A DNA stretch of 64,000 bases from Nymphaea colorata (lineage: Eukaryota; Streptophyta; Magnoliopsida; Nymphaeales; Nymphaeaceae). Shown in pieces: positions 13,801 through 23,663 of the stretch. The notes under the pieces were generated by a model. It saw nothing but the letters and a program-made list of their open reading frames with translations, had not been told where the DNA came from and searched no databases. The DNA lies in contig NC_045139.1 in assembly GCF_008831285.2 (NCBI RefSeq), positions 29,119,206 to 29,183,205 of the forward strand, in the 5' to 3' direction. Made by a program: the position numbers and the translations under genes. Numbering within the stretch: the first letter of the stretch is position 1; each line of letters starts with the position of its first letter.

Positions 13801-13887
13801 TTTCTTGGCATCTGCTCATTCTACTTAACTTTTTCATGTTCACAGCTCCAAGGGTATGACATCAGGGAGTTACTGCAAGCGCCCTAG
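7851..13887 (+). CDS. SCO4: Plastid CPBP (CAAX-like) intramembrane protease, SCO4 type
   Basis: Ten exons join in phase: 7851-8129, 8243-8334, 8461-8568, 8726-8808, 9676-9809, 10059-10108, 10821-10913, 11726-11817, 12237-12343, 13846-13887. They total 1080 bases, giving 359 residues. The N-terminus is Ser/Arg-rich, as in a plastid transit peptide. Hydrophobic segments in exons 3-5 and 7-9 indicate a multi-pass membrane protein. The three CPBP motifs are present: EETVFR (265-270), FALAH (294-298) and HAFWN (331-335). These supply the glutamates and histidines thought to form the metalloprotease active site. The C-terminal half resembles Arabidopsis SNOWY COTYLEDON4 (At5g60750 from memory), which is linked to chloroplast development and light acclimation. 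Four ATG codons in a row open the frame. Exon 3 uses the acceptor before a T10 tract, which is then coding (FFF); the nearer acceptor would put a stop in frame. Fragments of exons 7 and 10 recur downstream. Confidence 0.88.
11236..11282. repeat. (CT)n followed by an 18-base C run
   Basis: A CT microsatellite runs directly into about 18 consecutive C inside intron 7 of the CPBP protease gene. A second CT/C-rich tract lies at about 11,572-11,628. The complementary G-run could form quadruplex DNA or RNA only on the opposite strand. The exact run length may be affected by sequencing error. Confidence 0.85.
11452..11736 (+). repeat. Tandem duplication of the intron 7 splice-acceptor region
   Basis: About 110 bases at 11,452-11,568 recur at 11,628-11,736 with a few differences, separated by a CT-rich tract. 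The second copy ends in the functional acceptor of exon 8. The first copy carries the same polypyrimidine stretch, the AG and the first nine exon bases (GTTTCCCAC), then runs into CT repeats. It is therefore a decoy 3' splice site about 175 bases upstream of the real one. Confidence 0.85.
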
Positions 13888-15175
13888 AAATGGTACAATT
13901 TTTTGTGTCTATGAAGCAATGGTTGAAGCCTGTTCTTGAGCTGCATTCTTGCTTTGTTCGGACCCTGCAGTCAACCATATCTTCTGCTCATAAAATCCTC
14001 GTCCAGGCAGGATGTTGCTTGAACTACGATTTCCTTGCGCATCTCTCTCTCTCTCTCTCTCTCTCTCCGTATTTGTATTAGAGCCGTGGCATGCTCTGGT
14101 ATTCATTATTGGCAAAGGTGTTCGGCTGTTTTACTTTAGAAAATTTTGGATAAAGCCTAAATTCTCTTATTAGGGAAGTCTTTTAACTTCCGTCAACTCC
14201 TTTCTCTGGTTTTTTCCGCTTTAGGCAATTGCTTCTAATTAGATTGATTTGTATGAATTATTTTGGCAACTCGCGAGAAGATATTTCTTTTTTCCTTAGA
14301 ATACTCTCTAATGCTGACTCGTCAATTTTTAAATCTTTGCTGAGTATATGGGAATCAGAGAAGGCAGAATACATTGGAGCCAGAAACGTCAAAATTGAAA
14401 TCTTCCTTGTATTTGCTGGAGATGGTATACTAATAGCGACAATATGGTATAGACGCCCATAATGTTTGTCTGAATCAAATTAATCTAAATGAGATTAACG
14501 GATGGTGTAGAAAATGATTTAAGAAGCTCGAACAAGTAGAGAACACTATCATGCAATAAAAAGTGGCCTATTATTTTCTTCCAGAAGCTGGTGGTAGGCC
14601 AGTGGATGGTGAGGACAACGAGAAGCTCGTCCCCATGATTAAACTTTGAACGGACGAGGCCATGAGTAAAAAAAGAAAAAAGAATTATGATGTGTAAATG
14701 TATATACTAAAGAAAACAACTCAATCGTCGTGGCGAGGCCATGAATTTAAAAAAGAATATTGCAAGGGAAAGTGCATACTAAACCAAAGAAGTAATCCAA
14801 TTGTGAACGTCTTGAGTTTCCAACAACTATTTCGATATGTGTTGCGAGAGGCAAAAGGATCACGTTTAGCTCTTTGATGGTGCATGATGGAACTGTAGTC
14901 AAATCCATGGATTTTTTTTGGAGGAAATGCATTCTTTTCTTTTTTTCCTTTCGAAACTAAAGATCGGGTCATGTTTTGTTCTACACAACGGGAACTAAGG
15001 ACCCAAAGATCACACGTATACCCGCGATATATTTGTCACTGTAATTCGGTGAGTGGATTAGAGTGTTACATTAAGACGCCAGATTTATGCTTGGTTATTA
15101 TCTGTTAGATTAAAGAAAACATCGAGAACAAGGAAGAACTCTCAACAGAAGAAAAAGAAAAGGGAAGTGGCTTCG
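13670..15175 (+). repeat. Array block A, copy 1 (3' flank of the protease gene)
   Basis: This block holds the end of intron 9, exon 10 and the downstream flank of the CPBP protease gene. It recurs at about 20,505-21,880 and, from just after exon 10, at 35,790-36,780. Shared landmarks are a CT microsatellite (14,041-14,068), a GTTCGGCTG stretch, and an ACGAGAAGCTC stretch near 14,620. It is also distantly similar to block B, which shows an older duplication. Bases 15,176-15,370 after it are not found in the other units; an XB copy would be expected there but is absent. Confidence 0.8.
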
Positions 15176-15370
15176 TCCTCCGGGCGCCCCGTGGGTCCAG
15201 TCTGACCTCTGGATCTAAGCTCAGTCTGATCTCTAGATTCAGGTAGGATCAAATTGAATTCTAATACAAAAAATATATTAATTAAAAAATATTATTTTTT
15301 TAATATAAAAAAAATCATTGACTCAAATGATGGCTGACAGGCCGCCAATGGTGGCAATGGTTTGGCTGGC

Positions 15371-15416
15371 GAAACTGTATTTCGAGGATTCCTAATGATC
15401 TCCTGACTAAATGGCG
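15371..15416 (+). pseudogene. Fragment of CPBP protease exon 7
   Basis: About 45 bases encode ETVFRGFLM then a stop, matching the second half of exon 7 of the gene at 7,851-13,887, including half of the EExxxR active-site motif. The first half of the exon is missing, and TGA replaces a codon after ISX. Without flanking exons it cannot be functional. Larger copies of the same exon lie at about 34,720 and 38,237. Confidence 0.75.
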
Positions 15417-16310
15417 GAACTTTGTTTTATCTTTCTCTATGTTTAGCCGGAAAATTATGGCCATGAATTAACATGAAACTGGTTAAACATTTGGGATATT
15501 TTAATTATATATAATTCGCTTAGGTTCTTTTTGCAATGCCATGGGCACTTTCGCGAAAGAGTACAGATATCATTTAAAGGATCAAGAAAAGAGTAAGAAA
15601 GGAAGACAGATATCATTTACACGGTCCAGTTTTCATGCGTCATGCGCCAGAGAGATATATGTTATTTTTCTCTTGTGAAGATGGGATACAACGATTACAC
15701 AAGTAATCAACTCAAAAAACAGAGACAGAGTTATCGCCCAAAAAATAGGTACAGTTTTCTTAAAAGATAATATTTGAGATAATGAGTGATGATCTGACCG
15801 GTAACTTCTACCAGTCTTTATCTTCACCAATGTTAATATTTAAAGCTCTCTAAGATCTCTCGCCCAAACTGCCGTAACAAGCAGAAGGTGAGAAACTCAT
15901 CCTCATGATTTAACTTTGAGCCGACGAGGGCATGAACTTGGGGGAAAAAAATCAACGAATTGAATTGTATATATATTAAAGAGAAGACAACATTTTTGTT
16001 TGTGTTCCACAAAAAAAAACAAGTACCCATTTTTCCAGTAATGAAGAACAACCGAAACCAGGTCATGTTTTTGTTCTATACAACAAGAACTAAGGACTAA
16101 AGATCGCACGCAGACCCATGGTAGATTTGCCACGGAAAATGAGTGAGTGGGTCATTTGGAGAGCTTTATATTGAGAAAACGAAGCGTCAGATTCGCATAT
16201 TTAGCATATTTTTTGGATTAAGAAAACACAAAGAGAAAAAGAAGAACTTTGAAAAGGAAGAACAAAATAAGAAAGAAAAGGAATGGTGAGTTATGTAATT
16301 ATATCACGAA
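15417..16310 (+). repeat. Array block B, copy 1
   Basis: Non-coding block found again at about 34,820-35,760 and 38,345-39,285. Shared landmarks are CGCGAAAGAGTACAGATATC near 15,550, a GATCTGACCGGT stretch near 15,793 and TGAGCCGACGAGGGCATGA near 15,915. The second half is also similar, more weakly, to block A (compare AAACTTTGAACGGACGAGG at about 14,640), so A and B are ancient copies of each other. No coding potential is seen. Confidence 0.78.
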
Positions 16311-16919
16311 TATATATTTGCGTCTTCTTAACTTCACCCGAAAAAATGTCGGTAAGATTATCAATCATATGATATGACGGAGGCATGCACATACGACGAC
16401 AGACGGAGCGTATAAGTGGAAGAAAAGGGTTAGAAAATTAAGAACAGATTTAACGTGGTTCAACTCACAATATGTGAGTCTACATCCACGATCATAAACA
16501 CCTCTCTCCCTCTTTTTTATTTCACCAATATTGAATTTCAACAGCGTCTTTGTCGAGAGAGAGGGATAGAGATTCCTCTATGCTCAGTACATATTTTGGA
16601 TATGCAAGCATTTACACTTGGCTGATTTTGTGGATCTAGATTGATGTGGTAACGCCCTTCCTTTGATATTCTCCTCCCCTCCCTCCTCCTCATCTCATAC
16701 TTCTCTTTTTTTTGTTTTTCGGCTGAGTCTCCTCCCCCTCCCTCTTCCTCATCTCCATCTTCCCTCTTTTTTGATGTTTTCTTTTCTTCACTTTTTTTTT
16801 CTTTTCTTTTCTTCCATTTTGCTTTTCCTGTTTTTCTTCGCTTTTGACGTTTTGAACTACGGTGACTTCTTTGCCACCAAGTTTTTGATGATTTTCCATT
16901 TGGTCGGCCTAACACAGAG

Positions 16920-17744
16920 TTAGCCGTAGGATGAAGCCGATTGAGCAGAAGAAGAGAAGGCGGGCAGACGATAATGGATGGAGGACGAACAAGTGGAGAC
17001 TGAAGCAGACGGTGACAATGCAGAGATCGAAGGAGGCGACGTCTCCCAACTTGAGAAAAGTGTATCAGAGTAAACATAAGCCTCTCTTCCATTGTCCTCA
17101 ACGCCCGGAGACGTCTTGACGCACTCGCGGGGCCAAACTTCCGGGCAACTGGACCCCTTGGTCGACACCGATGCTGGAGACGAACAACCAAAGAGAGCTA
17201 CATCGTCGGAATCGGCTGTCTCAGAAGACGTCCTCCTTGTTTTCGTCTTCAATGGGATGTAATCGACTGCTGATGGAGTGGAAGAGGAAGACGACGATGG
17301 CACGGAGATGAAACTCCGCGAAGAGATCGATCGCGACTCCGCTTCTTCCTCCCCGCTCCGACGCCTCTTCCTCGCCGGATCTCGAAACCATTGCACGAAC
17401 CGCCGCAGGTTCCCGTTGAGGACCTGAAGCTCGTCCTGCGCGGTGGCGCGGGGCTCCTTCGACGACCTGACGGAGGAAGCCACTGAAGGAGAGGACGAAG
17501 ACGAGGAAGAACATGACGAGGTTGGCAAGAGACGAAGCCTCTCTTTCCTCATCGCCCTCAAGGCTGCTACCCGATGGCGCAGGTGCACGAAAATCTGACC
17601 GAGTTCTCGTTTGAGTGATCCGACGTCGCTTCCGGCTTCCTGGAGGCGCCGAATCCGGTGGCCCAGCTCCGTTGCCTGCGCCCACTCCACCCTCACTCGC
17701 ATTCTCTCTTCTCTCTCCCGCATGGAAACTCCGCATCTCCCCAT
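16920..17744 (-). CDS. Unrecognised Ser/Arg-rich protein XA, copy 1
   Basis: A 274-codon intronless frame that I do not recognise. Visible parts: a basic, probably helical N-terminal region (residues about 15-75, with ATELGHRIRRLQ and LRHRVAALRAMRKERL); a serine run (77-92); a conserved patch DELQVLNGNLRRFVQWF (104-120); a nuclear-localisation-like cluster RKRRR (125-129) followed by acidic residues; then a low-complexity Ser/Pro-rich C-terminus. A second copy at 39,811-40,659 is nearly identical, and two diverged relatives (XB) are frameshifted. Conservation of the helical and DELQVLNG patches between XA and XB while the Ser-rich parts drift suggests this was once a real protein. The GC-rich coding stretch differs sharply from its AT-rich flanks. 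Function is unknown; a nuclear regulatory role would be only a guess. A second overlapping minus-strand frame (16,538-17,191) looks like a shadow. Confidence 0.6.
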   Translation of the reverse strand: MGRCGVSMREREERMRVRVEWAQATELGHRIRRLQEAGSDVGSLKRELGQIFVHLRHRVAALRAMRKERLRLLPTSSCSSSSSSSPSVASSVRSSKEPRATAQDELQVLNGNLRRFVQWFRDPARKRRRSGEEEAESRSISSRSFISVPSSSSSSTPSAVDYIPLKTKTRRTSSETADSDDVALFGCSSPASVSTKGSSCPEVWPRECVKTSPGVEDNGREAYVYSDTLFSSWETSPPSISALSPSASVSTCSSSIHYRLPAFSSSAQSASSYG

Positions 17745-17947
17745 CTCGTACTGGCTCCTCAGGCGGCCAGCCGGTGAAGATGGATCCTCTGCTTCGACGG
17801 CGGCAGCTGCTGTAGCGGTGGAGGGAATGGCAGAGTCTCGGACACCCTCCCAATCTTCGGGTGCACGTAATTAGAGCGCTAGATTTTGCCCTGAATACTT
17901 TCTACTTTCTCAGGAAAAAATCGTTCGGCCAAATGTGAGGGTGCTGC

Positions 17948-17956
17948 TATATAAAG
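17948..17956. promoter_or_regulatory. TATA-like element near XA copy 1
   Basis: TATATAAAG on the plus strand lies about 205 bases upstream of the XA start codon. On the minus strand it reads CTTTATATAG, which could serve XA. The better match to consensus is on the plus strand, where it could serve a transcript containing the open exon at 18,859-19,128. The same element sits at 40,856-40,864 before XA copy 2. Confidence 0.35.
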
Positions 17957-18858
17957 ACGGAAGAACAATATACCATAATAATAATAGTTATAGGAATTCA
18001 TCCGTCTTGGGCTTTCTTCATGTTTATCCTGATGAAAATGAGAAATATCTTTTACCCATCCAATGAGAATTCATAAAAGATAATATCAAAATTCGTTGGT
18101 ACAGCTTTTTAGTGTCTATCTTTATCTTTATTAGTTCATCTCCTAAAATTCAGAATCTTGCCTTTATAGAGAGAGAGAGACTGGGGAAAAGAAAGTGACA
18201 AGATGAAAGATTGTATGATTTTGTGTTTTTTATACTCCTATTATATATCCGATTCTCATTCAGATTTTGCGGAATACATTGTGACATGGTAAATGTTATA
18301 TTCATCCCAACCCAATCGATAACTTTCACATATAAACATATTTTTTTGAGATAATAGCTGGCCAGTTTCAACCTGCCCGATACTTGGCCGATTTAGATGG
18401 AAACCGTTTAAATACTGGATTTTTTGTAATCTTTCTAGGTCTGTAATCTACAATGAATCATTGGTTTTTTGTTATTTTATTCTCGGTAATAAATCTGCAT
18501 TCTTGAGACCCTAGAAAATAATATAAATATGTATTATTTAGACATCATAACTCATTCCGTTTTCACAAGGAAAAACGAAAAACAAACAAACCAAACTACT
18601 TTTTATTTTCTTTGTACAGTTTCTTAATTTTCAGAAAAACCGACGGATTAAATGTGCGGATTTTTCTAAACTTTTCAAAAAATTTGGAAAAACCATTCAA
18701 CTTTTGAAAGTATTACCAGAAAAACGTGTAAGTTTGCATTTTGTCATTTATTTGCCTAAATTACACGTCGAACAAGCAGTTACACGAAGAAATCTAAACT
18801 TAAGCATGCTTTTGTAAAAAAAAAAAAAAAAAAACTTTTTTTTCCTTTTTTTTTTAGT

Positions 18859-19128
18859 TAGCAATATGAAGTGGAACTGTCACTTGGCAGATTATTCCAA
18901 AAGACGCTATATGCCAAGTTTGTAGGGTCGTTCATCAAAATTGGGAAATTGATTTTGGTAGATGCTAATCATGCAGAAAACGATGATTTAAGCGTCGCAT
19001 CACTATCTGCACGAGATTCTCTTTATTTTACAATTCCAGAAATTGAGAAATCAAAGTCTGGGCATACACAATCATCTGCACGGTTTCAACCAATGACACA
19101 GAACATGAGAAACCAAAATTCTGCCTGA
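18859..19128 (+). CDS. Possible terminal exon of an unrecognised gene, copy 1
   Basis: After a long T-rich tract ending in TTTTAG and TTAG, both plausible acceptors, a frame of about 89 codons stays open to TGA, 11 bases before the stop codon of the convergent DEG8 copy. It begins around QYEVELSLGRLFQKTLYAKF in translation. There is no ATG near the front, so it would need upstream exons, which I cannot find. The copy at 41,770-42,039 differs at two codons in the frame, both silent (AAC/AAT and TCT/TCG). The flanking non-coding DNA is almost as conserved, so this is weak evidence of selection. No family is recognised. Confidence 0.3.
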
Positions 19129-19139
19129 GCTGGGCCAAA

Positions 19140-20013
19140 TCAAGAAGCCTGCTCCAATACTATGGGCAACTCTAGCTTTTCATCACCTCTTTGTATCTTC
19201 AAGAGCACCCTATCCCCAACACTATAATCATCATCAAGAACCTTGGATAACTCTGCTTTATTTTTAACCTGTAAACGTGCCAATAAGATCTTAATCTTGT
19301 TGTTTTGTCTCTCTGTAGGGGTGTGTGTGTGTGTGGGAAGAGAGAGAGAGAGAGAGAGCATACAGGGTGGTTGTCAACGCCCACGATAATGTCTCCGAGG
19401 ATTAAATTACCGGCAAATCCTCTCCTGGTAGGTAAGAGTCCAGCTTTTGCTGCAAGACTGTTTGCAGGGACCTAAAGAATTCCAAATAATTAGTTCATGT
19501 GATATCAAGCGTTAATTCACGATGAACTTACAGTCGGTTTGAACATAACCGGCATGACAGGGAACCTGATAGCTTCAGGTTCCAAAGTTCATGTCACTCC
19601 CAACTCAGATTTGAGTCGAGCTAGCTAGAACAGGCTGCAGTTTGAGACAAGTTATCGTGACTTGACACTGCCTATGACAGACAGAAATAACATGCGAATA
19701 CATACCTGCAAAACAAGGGCCCCATTTCGAACATTCAACTGATTTGCAACTGGGTCTGGTGCTAACTCCAACTTCAAACCTGCCCGAATGGCCTGTTTTA
19801 GTGAATACTTTCAGAATGTGAGGTTTTGCTATTACAGACCAAAGAAACAAACTTAATAAGCAAATTAGCTTGTTAAGTAAGTGCCCAAGTAGGAAGGATG
19901 ACAAAAAAAGTGCAGCACTTTGTCAAAATAACTTGCCTTGCCAAACTGGATTAGCTGCGGAACAACTTTAAGCACTGTTGAAGATGGTATAGCGAAGCCT
20001 ACGCCAGCTGAAG
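19140..20013 (-). pseudogene. Partial DEG8 copy: last four exons only
   Basis: Copies of DEG8 exons 10-13 lie at about 19,937-20,013, 19,706-19,792, 19,364-19,471 and 19,140-19,268. They encode the end of the protease domain (GTSAGVGFAIPSSTVLK) and the PDZ region (KNKAELSKVL, then YSVGDRVLLKIQRG). Splice sites and frames look intact, including the unusual GC donor after exon 10. The duplicated segment ends at about 20,163, just beyond exon 10, so exons 1-9 with the catalytic His, Asp and Ser are absent. It cannot make a protease. A transcript encoding a PDZ-only fragment is possible in principle but has no visible promoter. Identity to 42,051-42,921 is very high, so the duplication is fairly recent. 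Confidence 0.85.
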
Positions 20014-20163
20014 TACCTGTAGTACATAGATGGGTCTTGTGAAAAAAAAACGACCAATAAGCACACAGATTTGAATAGTTGCAAAGGAAAAAATACACAT
20101 GGATGTGTAGGCTTGTACATCCATGGATCATGGTGAGGAAAAGGGACATCTAAAGAACTCCAT

Positions 20164-20505
20164 CTTAATTCTCCAGCAAAATTGCCGTAAAGGCATAAAG
20201 AGGAAGAAGAATAAGAAAAGAGGAAGCATCATTTACCAAAACATCGGCCCAAATTAAGATGGAAACAAGAGATTCACATTGATGAGCAAGTTTGGGAGAG
20301 TTGAAGACGCTTGAGAAAGTTTCGGAATTATTGGACTTGAAAAGATGGTTTCTTGACTAAAAGTCTGTGGACATGCAAGGCCACGATCTTAATATCCTTG
20401 ACCAAATATCCCCCGTATCTTTCTTTTTTCCGGGTGCGGTTTAATGAGGGAGGGGAGAAGCCATCAATGGCTCAGGTTTCAACTTCAAACCTGATCACAA
20501 CCCAA
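20164..20505. other. Unique junction segment between array units
   Basis: This stretch has no counterpart in the other units. It joins the broken DEG8 copy (end of unit 1) to the protease-tail block A of unit 2. I see no gene in it. Confidence 0.6.
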
Positions 20506-20870
20506 CATTGATCTAAGTGTTGCCCTATAAATGTAGACCTCAAGTCTTCTGTTCATCATGCATTATAACCTAGGCTAAATTTTGTGTCTAGGCTCCCTTG
20601 AATTTGGACAAGCTCGTAAAGCAGTTGAAGTTTCTTGGCATCTGCTCATTCTACTTAACTTTTTCATGTCACAGCTCCAAGGGTATGACATCAGGGAGTT
20701 ACAGCAAGCGCCGCCCTAGAAATGGTACAATTTTTTGTTTCCATGAAGCAATGGTTGAAGCCTGTTCTTGAGCTGCATTCTTGCTTTGGTCGGACCCTGC
20801 AGTCAGCCATATCTTCTGCTCATAAAATCCTCGACCAGGCAGGATGTTGCTTGAACTACGATTTCCATGC

Positions 20871-20912
<42 letters not shown>

Positions 20913-21880
20913 GTATTTGTATTAGAGCCGTCGCATGCTCTGGCGTTCATTATTCGCACAGGTGTTCGGCTGGTTTTTTCCGCCTTAGGTAATTGCTTCT
21001 AATTGGATTGATTTGTATGAATTATTTTGGCAACTCGCGAGAAGATATTTCTTTTTTCCTTAGATTACTCTCTAATGCCGACCTGTCAAGTTTTAAATAT
21101 TTGATGAGTACATGAGAATCAGAAAACGCAGAATACAATGGAGCCACAAACGTCAAAATTGAAATCTTTCTTGTATTTGTTGGAGATAGTATACTAATAG
21201 AGACGATATGGTATAGACACGCATAATGTTTGACTGAATCAAATTAATCTAAATGAGATTAACCGATGGTGTAGAAAATGTTTTAAGAAGGTCAAACAAG
21301 CAGTGAACACTGTCGTGCAATAAAAAGTGGCCTAATATTTCTACTAGAAGCTGGTGATGGCCCAGTGGATGGTGAGGACAACGAGAAGCTCGTCCCATGA
21401 TTAAACTTTGAACGGACGAGGCCATGAGTAAAAAAAGAACTTATCATGTGTAAATGTATATAAAGAAAACAACTCAACTGTCGTGCCGAGGCCATGAATT
21501 TAAAAAAGAATATTGCAAGGGAATGTACATACTATAAACAAAAGAAGTAATCCATCGTGAACTTCTTCGGTCTCCAACAATTATTTCGATATGTGCTGCG
21601 AGAGGCAAAAGGATCAAGTTTAGCTCTTTGATAGTGCATAATGGAACTGTAATCAAAACCATGGATTGTTTTGGAGGAAATGCATTCTTTTTCATTTTTC
21701 CTTTTGATGCCAAAGATCGGGTCATGTTTTGTTCTACACAACGGGAACTAAGGACCCAAAGATCACACGTATACCACGATAGATTTGTCACTGTAATTCG
21801 GTGAGTGGTTTAGAATTTCACATTGATAAAATGCACCGCAAGACGCCCAGATTTATGCATGGTTTATCTGTCATATTAAA
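20505..21880 (+). repeat. Array block A, copy 2
   Basis: Repeats 13,670-15,175 with scattered substitutions and small deletions, including the CT microsatellite (20,874-20,910, longer than in copy 1). It begins inside former intron 9 of the CPBP protease gene and leads directly into XB copy 1 on the minus strand. Confidence 0.8.
20676..20721 (+). pseudogene. Copy of CPBP protease exon 10
   Basis: After a conserved acceptor (CACAG) the sequence encodes LQGYDIRELQQAPP then a stop, against LQGYDIRELLQAP in the intact gene. One Leu codon has become Gln, and one extra codon was gained by a CCG insertion. With no other exons near it this is a non-functional remnant, but it marks block A as derived from the protease gene. 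Confidence 0.8.
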
Positions 21881-22027
21881 GAAAACAACGAGAACAAAGA
21901 ACAACTCTCAACAGAAGAGACAAAAAAAAGAAAAGGAAAGGGAAGTAGATAACTTGTCAGTTGACATACAAAAAAGTTCACATCCATGGTGAATCGTCTG
22001 ATGGAGGCATGCAAACACGCAGACAGA

Positions 22028-22839
22028 GTTAGGCGGAGGATGAAGCCGATGAAGCAGACGAAGAGAAGGCGGACAAAGGATAATGAATGGATGAGGCACA
22101 TGAGGAGACTTAAGCAGACGGGGACAGAGCAGTAAGCGAAGGAAGCGTCTCCCAACCCGACAACAGTGTGCAGAACAAACATAAGCTTCTCCGCCTTTCT
22201 CCTCAACGCCCGGCCACGTCTCGACGCAACGCACTCTCGGGGCCAAAAGGCTGACCAACTGGACCTCTCCGACGACACCGATGCCAGAGACGGACAACCA
22301 AAGAGAGCTGCATCGTCGGAATAGGCCGTCCCAGAAGACGTTCTCCGTGTTTTTCTCTTCAGTGGGATGAAATGGTGATCTGATGAAGTGGAAGAGGGAG
22401 ATGGCGGACAGGACGACGGCCCGGAAATGAAGCTCCACGAAGAGAGATCGCGACTCCGCTTCTTCCTCACAAACCATTGCGTGGACAGTCGCAGGTTGCC
22501 GTTGAGGACCTGGAGCTCGTCATGCGGGTTCGCCCTGCGCCCATTCGTCGACCCGACGGAGGAAGCCACTGAACTAGGAGAGGACGAAGACGAGGAAGAA
22601 CATGACAACGCTGGCGGGAGATGAAGCCGCTCTTTCCTCATCGGCCTCAAGGCGGCTACCCGATGCCGCAGCTGCTGGAAAATCTGACGGGGTTCTCGTT
22701 TGAGTGACCTGAAGTCGGTTCCGGCATACAGGAGGCGCCGAATCCGGTGACGCAGCTCTGTTGCATGCGTCACCCGCACTCGCACTCTCACTTCGCTCTC
22801 CTGCATGGCTGATGCAGCCAGAACTCCGTCACTCGGCAT
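22028..22839 (-). pseudogene. XB copy 1, frameshifted relative of XA
   Basis: The first ~215 codons of this frame align with XA throughout (ATELRHRIRRLL, QLRHRVAALR, a serine run, DELQVLNGNLRL, RRTSSGTAYSDDAALFGC). Then an extra five bases near 22,230 (GACGCAACGCACTC against GACGCACTC in the sister copy) shift the frame. The XA-like C-terminus continues in another frame to about 22,028, where the stop lines up with that of XA. The open frame runs on without homology to 21,871. It may still make a chimeric protein of up to 322 residues, but pseudogene is the simpler reading. Confidence 0.6.
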
Positions 22840-22943
22840 ATCGAACAGGCCGCCAACTGGTGGCGATGGGGGCGGCGACTGTAGCGGGGGAGGGAAAGGC
22901 CGCGCCTCTCTGACACCCTCCTACCTTCGCGCTCACGTAATGT

Positions 22944-23314
22944 CAGTAGAACCAGAGTAATGTCAGTAGAACCAGAGTTTTGGATTGAAAAATAGTCAAT
23001 AAAAACAATAGTTCCTGAAAACTCGGTGATGAATAAAGATTGACGCAGCTTGGGGGCAATGACGCTGCCATGATTCGACCTCCTCCTCCATCCTATGAAA
23101 AGTTGTTCCACTCCTTCAAAGTTTTGACACTCACTCCCCTCAAAAGTCCCATGCCTCCTCTTATGGCTATGGTGAATCCATCAACCTAACCATAGTCATG
23201 GTTGCGGGCACGGTCGCGGTCGCAACTACAATAATAATAGAAGATGCAATTACAATCAGTTTCAAATCAATGATTCCCACTTTCCCAAATCTGATGATAA
23301 GAAAAACAAAAGTG
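22944..23314. repeat. Direct repeat E, left copy
   Basis: About 365 bases that recur at 30,087-30,446 on the far side of the inner Copia element. The repeat has two parts: host DNA from upstream of XB (to 23,065), then the start of the outer Copia remnant (from 23,066). All eight differences I found between the two copies are C/T or G/A transitions. A 20-base tandem duplication (GTCAGTAGAACCAGAGTAAT unit) stands at its left end. Confidence 0.85.
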
Positions 23315-23319
23315 GGAGA

Positions 23320-23650
23320 TGTTGGATAGTGGCCATTGAGCCCTATCCGAATATCTAGTAACTGCAAAGCAGTTACTAGAAGTGCTCCTAAAATATCTCC
23401 TAAGATATCTCCCAAGTAACCGCAGCTAGGGTTTGGGGAAAACCTAAGGGGCTAGGCTTTAAATACCTAGCTATAACTCTCGAGAGGTTTTAATCCGTGA
23501 TAAGCCCTTTGGAAGAAAACCCCAAAACTGACTTTGTTATCTTCCTCTTCCTTGTCCTTTTGCTCTTGTCTGCTGTTCTTCACAGGGGACGCTGGAGATT
23601 TGCTGCATCCACAAAAGGGACTCTTCTGCTGTAACGCAAAACGTCCAACA
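23320..23650 (+). repeat. 5' LTR of inner Copia
   Basis: 331 bases starting TGTTGGATAG and ending CGTCCAACA, with TGTTGG/CCAACA inverted ends. It is 47 bases longer than the 3' LTR because of an extra segment near 23,353-23,400 that contains small palindromic pieces (AGTAACTGC, GCAGTTACT). A TATA-like TTTAAATA lies near 23,459. The purine tract AAGTGGGAGA, normally found only before a 3' LTR, also precedes this LTR. Confidence 0.9.
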
Positions 23651-23651
23651 T

Positions 23652-23663
23652 TGGTATCAGAGA
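23652..23663 (+). promoter_or_regulatory. Primer-binding site for initiator tRNA-Met
   Basis: TGGTATCAGAGA begins two bases after the 5' LTR. It matches the complement of the 3' end of plant initiator tRNA-Met (TGGTATCAGAGC) except at the last base, as is usual for Copia elements. Confidence 0.85.

Noticed and set aside
7851..13887. CPBP/Abi domain read as a phage-defence (abortive infection) gene from bacteria
   Set aside because: The ten-exon structure, transit peptide and similarity to a known plant plastid protein indicate a normal nuclear gene of this broad family.
16538..17191. 217-codon minus-strand frame overlapping XA copy 1, with a Lys/Glu-rich tail (and its twin at 39,585-40,082)
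   Set aside because: It overlaps XA in another frame of GC-rich, Ser/Arg-biased DNA. Its tail is a translated GAA/GAG low-complexity tract, and the two twins diverge by frame in that tail.
17221..17853. 210-codon minus-strand frame overlapping XA copy 1 (and 265-codon twin at 40,112-40,909)
   Set aside because: This is a shadow frame of XA. XA was preferred because its N-terminal helices and the DELQVLNG patch are conserved in the diverged XB relatives.
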